Positions 1 to 12,897 of a stretch of DNA of 64,000 nt are shown here, one piece after another. Source of the stretch: Tigriopus japonicus (taxonomy: Eukaryota > Arthropoda > Copepoda > Harpacticoida > Harpacticidae). The position numbers and the translations under genes are program-made. Every line of letters starts with the position of its first letter. Positions within the stretch are counted from its first letter, which is position 1. The notes below the pieces were generated by a model. The model was not told where the DNA came from and ran no database searches. It saw only the letters and a program-made list of their open reading frames with translations. The stretch is from assembly GCA_010645155.1 (NCBI GenBank), contig CM021316.1, positions 5,476,954 to 5,540,953 on the forward strand, in the 5' to 3' direction.

Positions 1-572
<572 letters not shown>

Positions 573-750
573 ACTCAGAAGGATGGCCATGGTACGTAGA
601 TGATGATTGGGCATGCACCAACCAAGGCATGACAATGCTGTGCTACCTTTTCGATTGATGATCAAGTTCAGCAACGCTATGATTCCCTATGCATTTCTAG
701 ATTCTATTTAATTTTCCATCGTCATTCAACTTGTGCATCCGCAACATCCA

Positions 751-756
751 AATAAA
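751..756 (+). terminator. Poly(A) signal of CYFIP
   Basis: Canonical AATAAA 178 bp after the CYFIP stop codon, in the expected place for a short 3' UTR. Confidence 0.7.
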
Positions 757-1538
757 CGCTTCCATGAATTATCGAAAACATTTATTTTAAGTTTTTTTTT
801 TCGGAGATATGTCTCCAACCATTCAGATGTATCGGGTGAGAATGAGTCATTAATAATCTAACGGAACATTCATTTGAACGAATACGCCTTCCTCATTAAC
901 CAACTCCCTTCCATTTATTGTCTTTTGAAAGAATGAATGGCGTAAAGTTTGAAACCACGCGCTTTTGGCTCAAAGTTAAAGGATTTGTTTTCTGAAAGAT
1001 ATTTTTGTTCTTTAGAGGGCTCTTCGTTTTCCCCACTGGGTGTTGCCCAAAGCAAGAGTTCAAAATTACGCGCTTTTTGCATAAAATTTTCTATTTCACA
1101 GATTTTTTACAAAGTTCCTCAAGAAGGATCAAACTAAAAAGAAATTGGGGATTTTTCTCGGGAAGCTTTCAATGAACATCCGAGCAACTTTCATGTAGGC
1201 TTTCAAAAAAGTCTAAAAATCAACATCAAGTACTATGTTCCATTATACTCACGGAACTGAATCCACTTGAAAAGTCATGTTTTAGGCCATAATTCACTTA
1301 TAATTCACCTACGATAAATACTCCCAGCAAAAATTCCGCTGACTCTAATATATTAAAAACTTCCGTTATTCTTTCCAAATAATTGGTAGTGGGTAAAAAT
1401 GGTAAAAATAGACGAATGCATGGCAATCCTGCCGCTCTCTGGACTGTCAGTCACCCTGAATGTTTACATATGAATGTACTTTATGTCCGATCCAAACATT
1501 GGCGCTTTACAATTCCAAGTTCTTCTAAATCTGGCGCC
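757..1538. other. Intergenic, CYFIP to separase-like gene
   Basis: AT-rich, no convincing coding potential. It should hold the promoter and 5' UTR of the downstream gene. In-frame upstream ATGs at 1416 and 1470 could extend that protein, but the amino acids there look untranslated. Confidence 0.4.
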
Positions 1539-4369
1539 ATGTCTCCGTCGGCCTTGAGTTCCACCACCTTAAACGCCTTATTCAAGGCCCAGGATTTGGG
1601 GGCCGTCATTGAAATGGTCCAACGATTCTTGGATGAAGCCGCTCCCGCCGAATTGCCCGTTTCCTTGAGTAAATTCCTGAATGCGGCCGCCTTTCACTTG
1701 TATTATCACGCCGTAAGCGATCCCGCCCATCAAGCGGGATTAGCCCAATGTCTCAGTCAAACCTTTCAAATCCTAGCCCACGCCCCGTCCCGCCCACCCG
1801 AATTAGCCGACAAATGTCAGAGTGCGGGCTTGAATATCCTCCTGAAACGCTATGTCCTCGATGGCGATTGGACCCATTTGACCTTGGTGGGACGGGCTTT
1901 TTTGGATTTTGTTCACGCTTTAGGACATTCGGCGACGGATTTGGCCCGCTTTCTCAACCATTTATTGTCATTGAGCCGATTTTGCCAAGAGCTTTTGCAA
2001 GCCACGCCCAGTTTGAAGCCGAATATAGCATTGGCATTGAAGGATCACCGGTTTGGTGCCGGGGATTACGCTTTGCGGACTTTCTTCGTTCAATACACGG
2101 ATTTGGAGATACGAGTTCTAGCCGTCAAAAAAGGCGAGTATGGCGTGAGTGATTTCTTGGATCGCTTTCAAACCACCCTTGACTTTGTCCACGAAAAATG
2201 GCCGTCCGATCCCAATCAGACGATTCCGTGTTATGAACGCCTGATCGCCCAAGGTACCAAATTGGGCGCGAGTTTGGTTGGTTTGAAGCGGGTGCCGGAT
2301 GCCCAAACCGTGTTTTCCGCGACACAACGGCTTTTTGTCGATCATATGCAATCCATCGGCAAATACGTGCCTTCCGTGCGAATTGTGGCTTTGTTCAATC
2401 AAATTCTCGATTTAGCCGTAAGTGAAAAGGATTCGAGTCAAATTATGAGTGTGGTCCAGAGTTTACAAGAGATCTTGGCCCGGATTCAACGGGGAAAATC
2501 GTCGGGTTTGACCCCGTTTAGTGTGGGCGTTTGTTTGGCTTTGACGCACTTTCACGCTTTTCGGAATGCGTATGACCAGTTGGTTTCGACCACGGGCCTG
2601 GAAATCCAGACTAATGCTCGATTATCCGCTCAAACCAAGCCTCCGGAAACCGCTTTAGCCATTGACGATCCCAATGAGAACTGCAAAGATATCGGGGATT
2701 CGAACCCTTATGTCATCACATTAACTGCGGAAAAGGAAATCGAGCTCTTTAGTGTTTTAAAAAAGACCTTGGAGTTATTGCAAGAAGCATTCGAGCAAAA
2801 AGAGCGGTCTCTAAGTGGTACCGGATTATCTCCCAATTCCGTGATACGAATGATAGGGTGCTTATCCGAGTTCTTTTACCTTCTGGGATACCTTCCCGAG
2901 AGCGAAAACACCCGTGCAATTTTTTACCAAGCCTGTCAAGTCTTGGGCAACAAGGACCAAGAAATGAGTGCGATACGAGCATTAGCTCAATGTCAAGGTG
3001 AATTATTATCCGTTCAACGAGACAGAATCAAGGCCCTTCTCCAAGAACCCAGCACTTCAGCCCAATTGAACCTTAGCCTGGCTTTAGCGTGGGATTTGCT
3101 CAATCAATCGCGGATTGAGGAGTGTTTCCAAGTTTGTGGGTCGGTCCTGGATTTGGCTCCATCCGATTGTAGTGGACGACTTTTAGTAGCGGAAGCCTAT
3201 TGGATATTGACCCTTTGTGCCACCATGAAGAGGATTCAGAAACCGCCCAAGAGCTTACTTCACCATGGGCCCCACGAATTAGGATATGAGGCCTATCGGA
3301 CCATCATGGTTACGTGTGCGTCTCTCGAGAAACAGTTGAGCAAATACGATTCCTTACTCCTGGATCATTTACGAGGCATCCGATTAAAGAATGAAATCAT
3401 CGCATTGAGGTCACGCTTATATCTTTGGTCTGGATTAGCTAAAGAATTGCGATTGTACGGGAAAATTCATCTGGAACTCGTTCAAAGTCTGGCTCTGCCA
3501 ACGAGGTCAGTTTAGCTTAAAGGAATTTTATAAAGAAAAACTTTTAATTCTTTTGATTTTGTAGATTTGCGTCGAGCTTGTTGGATATGGTCGAGATTGA
3601 TTTGTTATGTGATGATGTGGATCAAGCCGAATTGAAACTGCAAGGGGTTGAAAAGATCACTCAATGTTCCGTGATTGCATCCACGCATCCGGGAGAATTA
3701 CCCCCTGTCAAGAAAAAAGTGCCTAAAGCCAAAGCGAGGGATAAACTTGGCGCCTCGCCCAATTTGAAACGCCCCCTGATGAACACTCCCTCTTGGTTGG
3801 ACGACGATCCATCTTGCACGTGTCTACACTGCTCACAACCACTTCTGCTCGTGATCATAGTCAAATATTTCAATCTCAAAGGCGTCCTTCATCACATGAA
3901 GGAGGATTTGGAAGCGGCAGCCTCTTTTTTCGAAGGCACTGTCAAACTATTTGAGCTCGTTCGAAGAAAGTTGAACCATATCGTCAGTGCAGAGGTTCAT
4001 TTCCAAGTGAATTTGGCCATAATCCAAGCCCTGCAATGGCAAGTGGAGTGCTATTGCCGCGACGAGTTTCTGTCCAAATGTCATGAACTCTTAGACCTTC
4101 AACGTGCCAAACTGGAGAGCCTCCCTTCCGTCAAACGGAGTCTATTGGTTGGTTTGTACGAGAACCGCTTCCTAGAACAATCTTTGATGTGTCGCATACC
4201 CAAGGACGATTTGGAGTTGAGCGGCTTGACGGATAAATTAGCCCATTTAGATGTGAGTTGTGAAACGAAGCGTGGTGCCGGTGATTTCACCACTCCAATT
4301 GTTACAAGAGCCACGGCAAATCGGCGCAATCCTCCTCGGAAACCCACTAAACGGCTTCTCATAGCTTGA
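1539..4369 (+). CDS. Separase N-terminal-like (three-rows-like) protein without protease domain
   Basis: Two exons, 1539-3505 and 3565-4369 (intron 3506-3564, phase kept), give 923 residues. The start is the ATG in GGCGCCATGTC; in-frame ATGs at 1416 and 1470 are possible but less likely. The protein is mostly alpha-helical and TPR-like. Its best signature is near the C-terminus: a CxCxxC cluster (Cys740, 742, 745; CTCLHCSQPLL) followed by a helical segment, preceded by an LLDMVEIDLLCDDVDQAELK stretch. Both resemble the region at the end of the helical half of animal separase, the cysteine protease that opens cohesin at anaphase. The reading frame ends about 120 residues later in a basic tail. 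No caspase-like His/Cys catalytic region follows before the poly(A) signal at 4388. In Drosophila separase is split into Three rows (N-terminal regulatory) and Sse (protease); this looks like the Three rows half. Homology is by eye and the rest of the sequence is divergent. Confidence 0.6.
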
Positions 4370-4387
4370 GAAGAATATAAATCACGC

Positions 4388-4393
4388 AATAAA
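4388..4393 (+). terminator. Poly(A) signal of the separase-like gene
   Basis: AATAAA 19 bp after the stop codon. It supports the gene ending here rather than continuing into a protease domain. Confidence 0.6.
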
Positions 4394-6819
4394 AAGTGTT
4401 AATTTACTAGTAAAAATTGTTAACGATTATTTTGCAACAACTTGGAATCTACGGTATTTAACTTTTAATAGTTCAATCGTCAAATTCATCAAGTGAATGA
4501 TCAACTTAAACTATTCCGTGACATGCAAATGCACACAGCCTGGGAAATAAAATGGAAACCAACGCTAATGGTATTTCGTGGAATTGTGCTATCCATTTGT
4601 AATACTCGATAATTTATGACAAGAGCGAGGATTAAAAAGTTTTAACTTAAAACCTTAAAAACACTTTTTTTGCCCATTTTTGTCAGAAAAAAAATCTTTT
4701 TTGGGTTTTACAACTTATTTTGAACTTATATTTACATATTGTAGAAATATCAAGCAGAAAACATACTTTTTTCAACGTTAACAAAATAAACAAGATAAGC
4801 GTGCTTAAAAAGGCCTTAAGGGTGATAACGTCGCATAAAAACATTGACCATTTTTAAGTCACCTGCTGTTCTGGTGAAATATGTTAATGTGGAACGTTTT
4901 CAGGTGAAATTGTGACATGTCACGTCAGCATTGCAAAGATTTGAAGCGGAAGGTTGTTAGCAATGACTGCCATTATGATAAATCATTCACCTGGATCACA
5001 GAGAGTTCGGAGGAATTTTTTCAAATTCCTGTACCACTCAAAGTTGATATCCTTTTTTATTTTTTTATCTCATGTCTTCGGGCTTTCTCGAAATCAACAA
5101 GACATAGAAATTGCCTTAGGGTGGCCAAATTCAGACTCGTTATGCGACATTCAAGTTTTCCGAAAGATTTCCAAATTATGGAACGATCTTTTGGTAACCT
5201 GAAAAGTTTAGAAAACAAAGACAAAGGGTTTTACCCAAGGGTTCACTTTTTGTTTTGCTTAATCAAAGACACTGTTGGTTACCTCCGGCTTTCTGTATTG
5301 GACTAACAGAAATGTTTTGAATCTGTTGCTACGTAGTCAGACTGAATTCTTAGTCAGCCATGATGGTCTGGGAAACAAAACGAGGACGTTTTCTTTACTC
5401 GAGTATTTTTCCATCAAAATGTTGGAAAAATGTACCCAAAGATGGCTTTTTGCCTTTATGGGTGGCTCTTGTGATTCCATGGAGTTGAAAAGTGCGTATT
5501 TTCTCAACAGAAAGCAGTTCTACGAGTGCTTCATTGCCATCAAGAAACGACCAAAACTCAAGCAACAAAAACTTGTCCATGGTCTTCAAAAAAAAGCTTA
5601 CAACTGATCTAACTCATTCCACCTGTTGAGATCAATTTAGAGTCAATCAACAGTTTGTTAGTGGGCCACAAAATGAAGTTTATAAGGACTTAATAAGAGA
5701 AACTTCAGACCATGCTCCTAAGTGATGTGACATCATGGTTTTACTGACTTCGTGATGCGAAGGAAGTCGTGGGATGCCAAGAAATGGGTTTATGAAGCTT
5801 ATACCCTTCCTTTCGTCCATGTTTCATCAATTTAAGTGGTGGACTATTTTATATTTCAATGAGGAATTTCACCAATGATCCGAGTCCTTGCTTTCTACAG
5901 TTCGAAAGCCATTACTGACTATCCAAGTACCAATGTGTGTTCAACAAGTTCGTCAATATATTCACCAGGAGCCAACAATCAACCCAGTTCAAGCCAATCT
6001 TGACAATTTTCAGTTTCAATTTGCTACAATTTTCATTTATGGACAATAAACACATTAATCGTCTGTTGGGCGACAAAACACTTTTTGTTCCTACTTTTCC
6101 AGTCGTTTGGTACGATAATTTTTGCGGGATTGCATTGACACGTGTATGACATGCTCTTTATGCTAAAATTGGCATTTTTTATCCTCGAGTGTTCAAAACG
6201 CCCGGCATTGGCATATGTCCATTTTCAAATGTTAGACTCCAGATTATTTGTTCAGTTCAGGGTTGCCAATTTGTATTGATCAGAGTTCAAAGTTAGGTCA
6301 TGGTCAGAAAATATAAGATTAACATTTCAATGCTTTAGCAATGCAAATGTTACTTGGAAATTTATGGTTAATAAGAAAGTGCTCGAAAGGACTTGGTTTT
6401 TTTTCCACCCCAAAAATACTGAAATATTTGTTGGAAGTAAGATCAATTTGGCAGGCCTGGAATATTTCAGGGTTCAAAATTATTTGATCATCACCAAAAT
6501 ATGAAAGAAAAAATGTAAGAAAATGAGTCGTAGAGGAATTTGATATTTTGTGTACAAGTAGAGGAATAACAAAGAAGTTGTGTGAATGTAATGGCTTGCA
6601 TTGCTAACAACATTTGTCTTAGTACCAACCGGCACCCAACGTGATGACAGAAGAGTGAAACAACCGAGTCTTTTTTTTCTTTCGTTTCAAAATCGAGAAA
6701 AGAATTAATAAAAGAGTCTTTTTTGTTACACTATTATGCATTATTTCACCTTTTGCCTTTTTCAGAAATCCTTCTATTTCTTGGCTCTGTTATTGATAAG
6801 AATTTCAAGTTCAGATCTG
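4394..6819. other. Intergenic, no gene recognised
   Basis: AT-rich sequence with homopolymer T and A runs. Open frames of 60-130 codons occur (for example 4917-5306 and 5275-5607 on +). They lack splice context, start with weak codons, and resemble no family I know. I see no RNA gene. Confidence 0.4.
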
Positions 6820-6827
6820 ATCCAAAT

Positions 6828-7107
6828 TAGAGGGCTAGCAGAGAAATGAGAAATGTTACTCCAGTTCAGTCGGCGGAGATTTGTTTTGAACAGCCATCAA
6901 TCTGGCAGCCAGGCTACTAAGTGACTTGATTCTGCATACATTGCTCTTGAAGAAGGAAAACAGTTCAATGATCAATTTTGCCACTGACTCCATGAAATTG
7001 CAAATTCCAGTTTTGAAATGTGTCCAATGCCAAATCCCATTGCACACACCATGCAGGCAAGGTGACTTCCAAATAATTTTGAAGTGTCGTTTCTCTGTTA
7101 GCCCTCT
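6828..7107. mobile_element. Small hAT-like non-autonomous element (280 bp)
   Basis: The ends are near-perfect inverted repeats: AGAGGGCTAGCAGAGAAA on the left against the reverse complement of TTTCTCTGTTAGCCCTCT on the right. The element is flanked by a direct 8-bp repeat, ATCCAAAT, at 6820-6827 and 7108-7115. An 8-bp target duplication with TAGAG-type ends is typical of the hAT superfamily. No transposase is encoded. Inside, on the + strand at about 6893-7078, is a short open stretch with a CVQCQIPLHTPC motif that faintly resembles a C1-type zinc finger; this may be chance or a captured fragment. Confidence 0.6.
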
Positions 7108-7115
7108 ATCCAAAT

Positions 7116-7526
7116 AAGCGAATTTCCAGCTCTTGCCAGATCAAAATCAGAGGCTAATCTTTCTGAGAGATCACTTGAACCGTCGTCTCGTTTTCTATAA
7201 TGACACCTTCAGAGTTGCTCACGCTCAGTTACATAGTTAGGTTAATTCACGGGTTTTCACCGTTTTGTCATATTGACATTTTCCATTTGATTTCATTTTC
7301 CTCCTATTCCTTTTTCTTCATAATTCCGGCCACCCTGTTGTTTGTTTGTTGTGACTTCATTTCCAAGCCAGCTTTGCTTCGTTGGGTTGTTGGGTCAGAT
7401 TTTGGAAAGTTCATTCACGTTAAGAGGCGAGTGAGTTGGCTAACCGCAACATTTTGGAACCGAGCGACCGCTTCAACTGACTTTTCGGAGTAGGATTGAA
7501 ATTCGAGCCGCTCATTCGGTAAGAGG
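7116..7526. promoter_or_regulatory. Upstream region and likely 5' UTR of SUDS3
   Basis: Sequence between the small transposon and the SUDS3 start codon. No TATA box or other element stands out; the region is assigned only by position. Confidence 0.3.
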
Positions 7527-9513
7527 ATGATGAATCGTTTCCATCCCACTTACAACTACGGTCGAGGAGCGGGAGGTGGAGCCAGTGGCCATCATCGAGG
7601 AGGTGGAGCCGGAGGTGGAGCCGCCGACCTGACGGCCGACGATTCCATGGCCTCATCGGGACCCGAAGACCATGATGAACCCGGACCCGAGGACGAAGAC
7701 GACGACGACGACGACGAAGATCTCGAGGAGGACGAAGACGAAGAAGGCGACGAGGATGAAGAAGAGGACGAGGAAGAGGACACGGATGAGGCCTCCGAGG
7801 ATGAGCACTCGTCGCCCACGACTCAAGGACGAGAATTCACCGAGATCAAAGAACAAATGTACCAGGTAATCACCATGATCAGGCATCCAGGATGGGGTCA
7901 CGGAAACTTCAAAGGCTTCAGCCCATTCAACTATAGCAGAACCTACAAGATAGGCGGATAAAACCGAAAAAGTTGGCAAAAACACATTTGGGCGTCTTAA
8001 AGATTAAAGCGAAAGAGACTATTCTCAGTCTTGTTGCAAAAAGAAAAGATTTCTCCTCTTGACAAGAGCAAATAGGCAGAATGTAAAACTGGCTTCGAAC
8101 CATTGGTCAAAATTCCGGGATTGGATACCCAAGAAATCCAGGGCAAGCGTAAAAAAGAAGCGGAATCGCAGTCAAGCCTGAATTTTACCTAAAAGAGCGA
8201 CGGCAATCGGCATTGTTCGCCTTTTTTTGGAGTGCGGATGTAAGGAAATTCCTTAAAACGGCCCTTCACTTTCTTACGTTTGATGTCTCTTTTCTTTATT
8301 CATATTTTTTAGTTTAAAATATTTTCTTTATTAACAAGCGAACGTCTGTTCGTTTAGTCGATCACCGCTTTCAGACTATTTCGTTAAATCCTGGGGTGTT
8401 TGTCAATTTAACTTGAGGAAGGTGGTAAAGGCAGAAAAGAAATAAAAACTTTCAACCCGCATCGCATCCCGAACGGGAATAATTATCCTGAGATTTTATC
8501 TTTCTTCAGGATAAATTAGCCGAGCTGAAATCGCAATTAGAGAAGCTCCGGCACGGCACGTTACCCGATTACGTCAAGAAGCTTCGGCGTTTGGAGAATT
8601 TATTCAAGGAACGCAAACGCGTGAATACCATCATCCGCGATCTCGAGGTAGAAATGGTGGAGCAGGATTTCGTCAACGAAAAAAAGATGGCAGCGCAAGA
8701 GTTCGAGGAGCAAAAAGTGTTTCTCCGCGAACAACTCATCGCCGAATTGGAGGAGAAGCAAAAGATGATCGAGTCCGAGCGACACACCATGGAACTCACC
8801 GGCGATTCCATGGAGCTCAAGCCCATTTCCACCCGCAAACTCCGACGTCGGGCCAATGAGCCCTCGGGTAAGTGTGAGTGGCCAAACAGAGTTATAGCCA
8901 AATAGGCTTTTATGCGTGATTGAACTGACTGGTTACTGGCTGGTTTTAGGTTCCGGTGGTTATGGTCCGGGTGAGAAACGACGAAAACCCCAACCGAACG
9001 CGGTGATCAACCACTTACTGGACGATAACGACATCTTGGACGATCTCAAAATTATCAATAAGAACCGCGCGTTTTCGGTAGGCCAGGTTTGATGTACAGA
9101 TATTTGGGCGTGTCAAGGAGCTTCTCAATGAAACCCTGTTCTGTTTAGATGAGTAAAACCAGCAATTTGGGCTCGTCCAGTAGTACCAGTTCCAACGGAT
9201 CGCCGGCCTCACATCTACATCGGGATACGCGGATCGAGGATGGTAAACTGTTCTATGAGAAGCGATGGTTTCGTCGAGGACAAGCCGTTCAGGTCGAAAA
9301 CAAGAATGGTGACAAATATCCTGGCATGATCTCAGCTATTGGTAAGATCCTGTGGACTAGTCTGAACGTACCGTATAACTGAGATGAACGGGTATTTTTT
9401 CTTCAGCCGGTGATGCCATTTCCATCCGCCGAACCAATGAAAGTACAAAAACGCGGATTTACGTAAATCAATTGCTTAAAGGCAAAGTGTTGCTTAAGCG
9501 GAGGGCATCGTGA
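7527..9513 (+). CDS. SUDS3: SUDS3/Sds3, Sin3 corepressor subunit
   Basis: Sds3 is a core scaffold of the nuclear Sin3-HDAC complex; it dimerises through a coiled coil and binds Sin3 and HDAC1. Five exons: 7527-7865, 8510-8867, 8950-9077, 9149-9341 and 9407-9513, all in phase. The protein begins with a Gly-rich segment and a long Asp/Glu tract (about residues 50-95). Next come EIKEQMYQDKLAELKSQLEK, the coiled coil, the signature LIAELEEKQKMIESE, then TMELTGDSMELKPI and TRKLRRR, all hallmarks of the family. The C-terminal part has RIEDGKLFYEKRWF and a Tudor-like barrel ending in a basic tail. The Gly-rich and strongly acidic N-terminus is probably disordered. The 3' end overlaps that of FARSB. 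Confidence 0.95.
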
Positions 9514-9679
9514 GGAGGGTTGAAATCGAATCTATTATGTAGGACGCACAGTCCCGATTCTTCTACTGGTCTCGTTTTGTTGGAAACTTTTGCCTCTTCA
9601 TTGGGATTCTTCACGTTTCCACCAGTATTATGAGCAGTGTCATGGAGTTTGTAAAGAGTTTGAAGAGCGTCCCAAATAA

Positions 9680-9685
9680 TTTATT
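9680..9685 (-). terminator. Poly(A) signal of FARSB
   Basis: TTTATT on + (AATAAA on -), about 150 bp past the FARSB stop and inside the 3' UTR of SUDS3. Confidence 0.55.
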
Positions 9686-9748
9686 CACTTCCCAGGCACA
9701 AACACAGTAGTTGGATCTCCTCGAAGTAATCTACGTACATATATAACC

Positions 9749-9754
9749 AATAAA
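9749..9754 (+). terminator. Poly(A) signal of SUDS3
   Basis: AATAAA 236 bp after the SUDS3 stop codon. It lies downstream of the minus-strand signal at 9680-9685, so the two 3' UTRs are predicted to overlap. Confidence 0.65.
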
Positions 9755-9835
9755 TGTGTTTCGATATTCGAACAAGACTTTGGTCATGTTTCAAATTCAA
9801 CCCGAATCATTCATGGTGGGAGTAACCAAAAGCCA

Positions 9836-11904
9836 TTAAAGAAAAGGTTCAACATTGATCTCGAGCGCTGCACAAGGCAGGGCTAGATCGAATTTAGCGA
9901 TGGTTTCAGGGTGGAGCACTCCTACTTTACCCACACTAACACCATAGGCCACGATCTCGGCACATCGGCCAGGGAAGAAAGTTGGATCCTCGACCCCTCG
10001 AATGAAATAACCTGCCGAAGATTTGTTCTTGTCTTGAACGGGAGGAACCTCCAACAACTGCATCACTCGATCCAATAATCCATGGACAGTTTCGAACCCC
10101 GGACTTTTGTTGTAGTTGACGGCACAAAGTTTCCTCTGATTTCGAGCTCCTACATCTTTGGCACCATCTTTGACCACCACATCCGAGATTTCAAACAACT
10201 TCAACGGCAAAGGAAGATTCTTATTGGCTGAAATCGTCTTCAAGAGTCCAGACAGAAGCGTTGTACGAACTACCTAGAAATTACGGATAATTTTGTAAAA
10301 CTTCAAAAGCCATGACACGGTACGAGACAGTCTTACCTGGAATTCCAACGTCTTCGGGTTAGAGATGTGCACGGCTGGAATATCCTTGATATCTTTCCTC
10401 AACTTGGTGGACACATCATCTCGGGAGCACAAACTGAAGGTGAGCGCCTCAGTGAACCCGGATTGGGCCACTTGCTCGCGTAACTGATCGGTTAACTTGT
10501 TGATGGGCAATTGTTGAGCGATGGTCATGGCCTTCGGGATGGTCTTGACGATGTTATTATAGCCGTATGCGATGGCTACATCCTCATAAATATCGCAAGC
10601 ATGGAGCACATCGTGGCGGGTGGGCGGGATCTCCACCGCGATTTCATCCGCTATGAAATAAAGCGATAACATTGAGAAAAATGTTCAAAAAGAGACTTGA
10701 ATCAACTCGGCTTACCATTAAGGGCTTGACTCTTGAGACACATTTTGTTCAAGAGACTGGCGATCTCATCGCTCGTGAACTCCACACCCACCAATCCACT
10801 GACCTTGGTCCGTTGAACGATTTCCTTCCGATATTCTAGCGTCGGATAGATCGAAGATTGGCCTTGAGCATCCACCACTTCAGCGGCCTCAATCGCAAAA
10901 GGCTGGCTGCAATATTGACTGAACAAACTAACGAGGGTGTCTAATACGATCTTGGTCTTGGTTAGATCGGTGCCGGTGCATTCAATGAACACGTTCTTGG
11001 TGTTCAAAGTGAGCTTGGAGTGATTGCCGTTGATGATAGGAGGCATGGAGAGGACCACGTCATTGGCATCGTAAATAACCGGGTACACCGGACTATCCCG
11101 AATCAGAGGCAAATATTGCTTCAAATGGCTGTCCGTCTACGAGAAAAAGAAGCCATGGACGAACTCATCTAAGGAAGACGACGTCTAAAGAACCGCCTAC
11201 CGAGTACAACTCCATGAGCTCAGCCGCGTTATAAACGCGGGTCTGATTGAGCGGCACGAACTTAATATCCTGAGGAGCTCGGGCTTGGTAACGGAAAGGT
11301 CCTTGAATCGTGTCCAGATCATGCGTGCCGATGGCCACCAAAGAGCGTTTGCGAGCCAAGTTTTGGTGCAACTTGTCTTGCAAATCAATGAAACTGTCAT
11401 AACTGGAATGAAAAAGGATATTGAAGTTTTGATCCCCGCCCGAAATGGTCTCCGATTTCTCACTTGGTTTGGGTAAAGGTGACATTGCGCAAGGTGGCCG
11501 CCACGCAAAAAGGTCGCACGGTTTGCGTCGATCGATCAATGATCAACTTTTGCGGCTGACCTTTGGCCGGTTTCAAAGCTCGATAATGAGGCACGGCCAA
11601 TCTAGAGAGAACCCGAGAAAACTTAAGGCTTTATGAGATCATTGAGGACGCCGTCGAAAACTCACTTTCCCTGGAAGATGAGAAGACTTCGAACGAGTCC
11701 TTCCAAGCACAAGAGGTCGTAGCGATTGGCCCCGATCTCGATTTTGTAGGTGACGACTTCCAGGCCGCTTTTCTCGTCCACTTCGCGCACCACCTCATCC
11801 AATTCCAGCCCAAACTCGAAGCACAACTCGTCGAAGGCTTCTTCGGTGTAGCGTTGGCCCAGGGCCTCGAACAAGGCCTCGCGAGGCACACCCACTGTCG
11901 GCAT
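9836..11904 (-). CDS. FARSB: Phenylalanyl-tRNA synthetase beta subunit, cytosolic
   Basis: FARSB pairs with FARSA as an alpha2-beta2 enzyme that charges tRNA-Phe in the cytosol. Six exons in minus order: 11904-11666, 11601-11464, 11402-11201, 11136-10716, 10650-10337 and 10273-9836, giving 583 residues, close to the usual 589 or so. The start [16 protein letters not shown] and [15 protein letters not shown] are typical. Other family blocks are [23 protein letters not shown] (B3/4 region), [44 protein letters not shown] (B5) and [12 protein letters not shown], then FFPGRCAEI and GVLHPE near the end. Complete, with no defect seen. Confidence 0.97.
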
Positions 11905-12897
11905 GGCGATCGACCTCAGTTAGCTCAGAACAATCGGACCACTCGGAACTTGGAGTGGTCGACCGTGTCACTCGTGTGCTTCGTGTGCCTGCCTGCGTGG
12001 AACTTCAATCGAGACAGCGGCGCACCGCGTGTTGAGGGTGACCACGTTCGCCGAACCCGCGAAATTTTACTAGAAGAGAAATGGACGAACGCATCACGAT
12101 ATTACATATGGACATTGCAGATCGAAAGTGTCATGAAACCACCTATTAAGATGAGTATTATGCTACCTTTTAGTGATCTATTTACGGTCAAAGCTAGATA
12201 GAATAATTTTGAATATTGTTTGGCTGAGAGAAGAACATCTAGTTAATAACGTCCCTGGAGATGCTGGTAACTAATAATCTCCATAAATTAAAACTATGCC
12301 ACCGACGGACAAATTTCTCTGGGCCATCCAAGCTTTGACTGATATAATGATAGATGTAGATTTTGCAACTGAAGGGAAATATTCATCCTATTTTGGGCGC
12401 TTGTTTAAAGAATGCCAGTCAATTTATTTTTTCGTCTATTCCCCCGTTTATGTACATTTTTGTCACGTTTACTCCGTTTGTCAATGTTTATTCATTAAAT
12501 TTTACATTCATACGCCATAGTATGACTTTAATTCAAGATATGGCTTCTGATATGACGAGATATGGATATCTTATGGCTTTAAGCTCAATTCAACGGTGAA
12601 ATAATCGGCTTTATCGGTACGGGACAATCCAAAGCTCTTTGCGCCGCAGCCATCCCCGGATCGGTCAGTCACGCTGAAGCCAGGCACACCAACTATAAAC
12701 AAACAATTCCTCGATGAATGGATCAATGCATTTGAAAGAGTCGTTCATTTTTCTTGGGCTCTGAACATTGGCCAATTGATCGCTGGGAAAGTCGCGGGTG
12801 GATCCTAAACGATCCTTTTCCCTTGGGCGTGTAGGCGATAGATAGATTGATTGATTGAGTGCGCTCGGGGTCTTTGTTCAGCGGTGAATTGCTCAAG
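11905..12897. promoter_or_regulatory. Divergent intergenic region, FARSB / mRpL37
   Basis: About 990 bp between two divergently transcribed genes, so it must hold both promoters. The stretch 12230-12600 is AT-rich with short unconvincing open frames. No defined element was recognised. Confidence 0.4.

Noticed and set aside
1383..1538. Extension of the separase-like protein to 1383
   Set aside because: The frame is open but begins at TTG, and the added residues look like translated UTR; the ATG at 1539 has better context.
5275..5607. 110-codon plus-strand frame as a small gene
   Set aside because: No family similarity, AT-driven composition, and no splice or poly(A) context.
7592..7985. Long open frames on the minus strand opposite SUDS3 exon 1 (poly-Ser, and hydrophobic)
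   Set aside because: Shadows of the GA-rich acidic tract of SUDS3; no independent start, splice or family signal.
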